From CAZLLV01 sp964560325 (GTDB lineage Bacteria; Acidobacteriota; Thermoanaerobaculia; Multivoradales; DATKCC01): a stretch of DNA of 26,880 bases. Below are positions 25,784 to 26,880 of the stretch, in pieces. The stretch's first letter is position 1. Each line of letters begins with the position of its first letter. The position numbers and the translations under genes were made by a program. The stretch is from positions 1 to 26,880 of the forward strand of contig CAZLLV010000381.1 of NCBI GenBank assembly GCA_964560325.1, in the 5' to 3' direction. Under the pieces are notes generated by a model. That model saw only the letters and a program-made list of their open reading frames with translations. It was not told the origin of the DNA and searched no databases.

Positions 25784-25938
25784 GGAGCTCACCTCTCCTG
25801 TGTGGGCCAGGGTGCGGCGGAGGGCCAACTCCGTCGCGCCCGTCTTCGTCCCGTTGTCGGATCTCGGCCCGGCCGCAGCGGTCCGCGAAGCCGGGCCGGC
25901 TTCGCCTGAATCGCACGGCTCGCGCCGCTCTCTTACGC
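25784..25938 (-). promoter_or_regulatory. long structured leader of symE-like gene
   Basis: About 155 nt between the predicted transcript start and the ATG. It contains GCGAAGCCGG (25885-25894), one base, and CCGGCTTCGC (25896-25905), a perfect 10-bp stem. In E. coli symE the 5' region is the target of SymR. A plus-strand promoter for an antisense RNA was not recognised here. Confidence 0.5.
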
Positions 25939-25944
25939 CCGATT

Positions 25945-25973
25945 ACCGTACCTAATCGAAGGCGCGATGTCAA
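25945..25973 (-). promoter_or_regulatory. sigma70 promoter for symE-like gene
   Basis: On the minus strand a perfect -35 TTGACA (25968-25973) is followed by a 17-nt spacer and TACGGT (25945-25950). It is divergent from the brnTA promoter 40 nt away. Confidence 0.65.
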
Positions 25974-26012
25974 CCTCTTTTCCGAACCCCGCAGGAATGA
26001 CGTGGATCGGAG

Positions 26013-26042
26013 TTGACGCCGGAGTACATTTGTGCATACGAT
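26013..26042 (+). promoter_or_regulatory. sigma70 promoter for brnTA
   Basis: TTGACG (26013-26018), an 18-nt spacer, and TACGAT (26037-26042). Transcription would begin at about 26049, on the GTG at 26050, so it also decides the start of brnT and suggests a leaderless message. Confidence 0.55.
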
Positions 26043-26049
26043 CGGCTTC

Positions 26050-26322
26050 GTGGAGCTCGAGTGGGACGAGCGGAAGGCGGCAGTGAATCTCCGCAAGCAC
26101 GGTGTCGGCTTCGCCGATGCTGCCTTGGTCCTGGAGGACGAAATGGCGCTCACCGTGCGGGACTCGGACTCCGAAGGTGAGGAACGCTGGATCACGATGG
26201 GTCGGGATCCGGAGCAAAGGTTGCTGGTGGTCGTCTACACCTGGCGGGGGGATCGTATTCGTCTGATCTCGGCCCGGCGGGCAACCGGCGCGGAACGACG
26301 CCGCTACGAGGTAGGCCGATGA
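26050..26322 (+). CDS. brnT: BrnT-family toxin
   Basis: A 90-residue RNase-type toxin (DUF497). The family signature is complete: start region ELEWDERKAAVNLRKHGVGFADA, then RWITMGRD, LLVVVYTWRGDRIRLISARRATGAERRRYE. The GTG at 26050 gives the usual length; an upstream in-frame GTG at 26032 lies inside the predicted promoter. BrnT cleaves RNA and is held by BrnA. It precedes brnA with a 4-nt ATGA overlap, the standard toxin-first order. Autorepression by BrnA at the promoter is expected from the family. Confidence 0.88.
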   Translation: MELEWDERKAAVNLRKHGVGFADAALVLEDEMALTVRDSDSEGEERWITMGRDPEQRLLVVVYTWRGDRIRLISARRATGAERRRYEVGR

Positions 26323-26570
26323 GAAAAGAATACGACTTCGAGGGGGCCGAGCGCGGGCCGGTGGTCCCGGTCCCGCCGGGGAAGACGCGCATCACGATCC
26401 GCCTTGACGACGACGTGGTGGACTGGTTCAAGCAGCAGGTCCACGCGGCCGGTGGAGGCAATTACCAAACTCTCATCAACTCAGCGCTCCGAGAGTTCGT
26501 CGAGAGCCGGCGCGAGCCTTTGGAAGAGACGCTGAGGCGAGTGCTTCGCGAAGAGCTTCGCTCGGCGTGA
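26319..26570 (+). CDS. brnA: BrnA-family antitoxin
   Basis: An 83-residue antitoxin. The N-terminal part (FEGAERGPVVPVPPGKT) contacts the toxin, and TRITIRLDDDVVDWFKQQVHAAGGGNYQTLINSALREFV is the ribbon-helix-helix DNA-binding fold seen in BrnA (DUF4415). The last 20 residues are charged and helical. Start ATG overlaps the brnT stop. It should repress the promoter at 26013-26042 with BrnT. Confidence 0.88.
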   Translation: MRKEYDFEGAERGPVVPVPPGKTRITIRLDDDVVDWFKQQVHAAGGGNYQTLINSALREFVESRREPLEETLRRVLREELRSA

Positions 26571-26581
26571 GGGCATCGCCA

Positions 26582-26706
26582 AAGGGATTTGAGCACGTGG
26601 ACCGTCTGTTCTGACGGTGAGCGGTCGCTCCTATCCGCCGTAGAGAATCATGCCCTCGCGCTCGATGCGTTCGCGCCAGCCTAGTGGTCCGAGTCACCAA
26701 TCCCTT
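26582..26706. repeat. 125-bp inverted-repeat-bounded element
   Basis: AAGGGATT (26582-26589) and AATCCCTT (26699-26706) are perfect complements, and inside them GGACC (26599-26603) and GGTCC (26686-26690) pair again at near-equal spacing. A small ACCGTC/GACGGT hairpin is at 26601-26618 just after brnA. It could be a miniature element or a coincidence; no target duplication was found. Confidence 0.35.
26631..26693 (-). pseudogene. possible C-terminal remnant of a nucleotidyltransferase gene
   Basis: A 20-codon open stretch ending GWRERIEREGMILYGG-stop. MNT-type minimal nucleotidyltransferases typically end in such an E-x-E-G-x-x-L-Y motif. An in-frame stop at 26694-26696 cuts it off, so at best it is a remnant. 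Such genes often belong to HEPN/MNT toxin-antitoxin pairs, which would fit the neighbourhood. Very short; assignment is tentative. Confidence 0.25.
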
Positions 26707-26746
26707 GCCTTATGCGGCGGGGTCTTGCGGAGTGTATCAAAGGCGC

Positions 26747-26880
26747 GAGGAGGAGGCGATGCCGTAGCATCGTAGACGACGAGCAACGCGGGAGACGCCC
26801 GCAACCCCCCTGCGCCCTTCGGGTTGCGGCGGCGTGGGGTCGTCTACGGCGTTGCCGCTCCTCCACGATGCTACGGCATC
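26747..26880. repeat. structured repeat with inverted modules, cut by window edge
   Basis: Outer arms GATGCCGTAGCATCGT (26758-26773) and its perfect complement (26865-26880) end the window. Each arm also contains GATGC-4 nt-GCATC, its own hairpin. Further complementary pairs are CGTAGACGAC (26771-26780) with 26839-26848, GCAACGC (26783-26789) with 26849-26855, and GCAACCC (26801-26807) with GGGTTGC (26821-26827). The second and third pairs are not nested in order, so this looks like two related modules in opposite orientation, not one simple hairpin. No gene is seen. Confidence 0.55.

Overview
The window is about 70% GC and gene-dense, with Gram-negative hallmarks: lipoprotein signal peptides, an exported DUF5916-type protein likely to be an outer-membrane barrel, and an inner-membrane CPA2 antiporter. 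The mix (PIG-L deacetylase with a long C-terminal extension, UPF0182, DUF5916, sulfatase-fold lipoprotein, enolase followed by an FtsB-like gene) suggests a high-GC Acidobacteriota-like or other deep-branching Gram-negative bacterium. The lineage is inference; no rRNA is present.

Region 1 (1-5.3 kb): an ArsR-associated-type methyltransferase with a C-terminal Cys cluster, then a 16-residue Cys-Cys micro-ORF with a perfect Shine-Dalgarno, bracketed by two perfect palindromes. Next come an exported PIG-L deacetylase and two class I methyltransferases, the first overlapping the deacetylase stop. Region 2 (5.3-11.5 kb): a convergent PhyH-type dioxygenase, then a tightly packed operon of ABC binding lipoprotein, ATPase, fused permease and MFS exporter. 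Region 3 (11.5-15.0 kb): initiator tRNA with promoter and terminator, a sulfatase-fold lipoprotein on the minus strand, enolase and an FtsB/DivIC-like gene. Region 4 (15.0-22.8 kb): a lower-GC orphan deaminase-toxin fragment, a CPA2 antiporter, a DUF5916 protein carrying a CXXCH motif, and a 1005-residue UPF0182 membrane protein.

Region 5 (22.8-26.9 kb) is an accessory island. It holds two diverged tandem copies of a 0.45-kb non-coding foldback repeat, then a lower-GC DUF2971 gene framed by a 13-bp perfect inverted repeat and an attC-like hairpin, as in an integron cassette. After it come a RelE/ParE-type pair, a SymE-like toxin with a long structured leader, a BrnT/BrnA pair divergent from it, a probable nucleotidyltransferase remnant, and a structured repeat cut by the window edge. 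Several genes have a -10-like hexamer 7-11 nt before the start codon, suggesting leaderless transcription is common here.

The items most worth following are the Cys micropeptide beside the Cys-tailed methyltransferase, the integron-like DUF2971 unit, the orphan deaminase fragment, and the SymE leader. None is proven as a new system from sequence alone.
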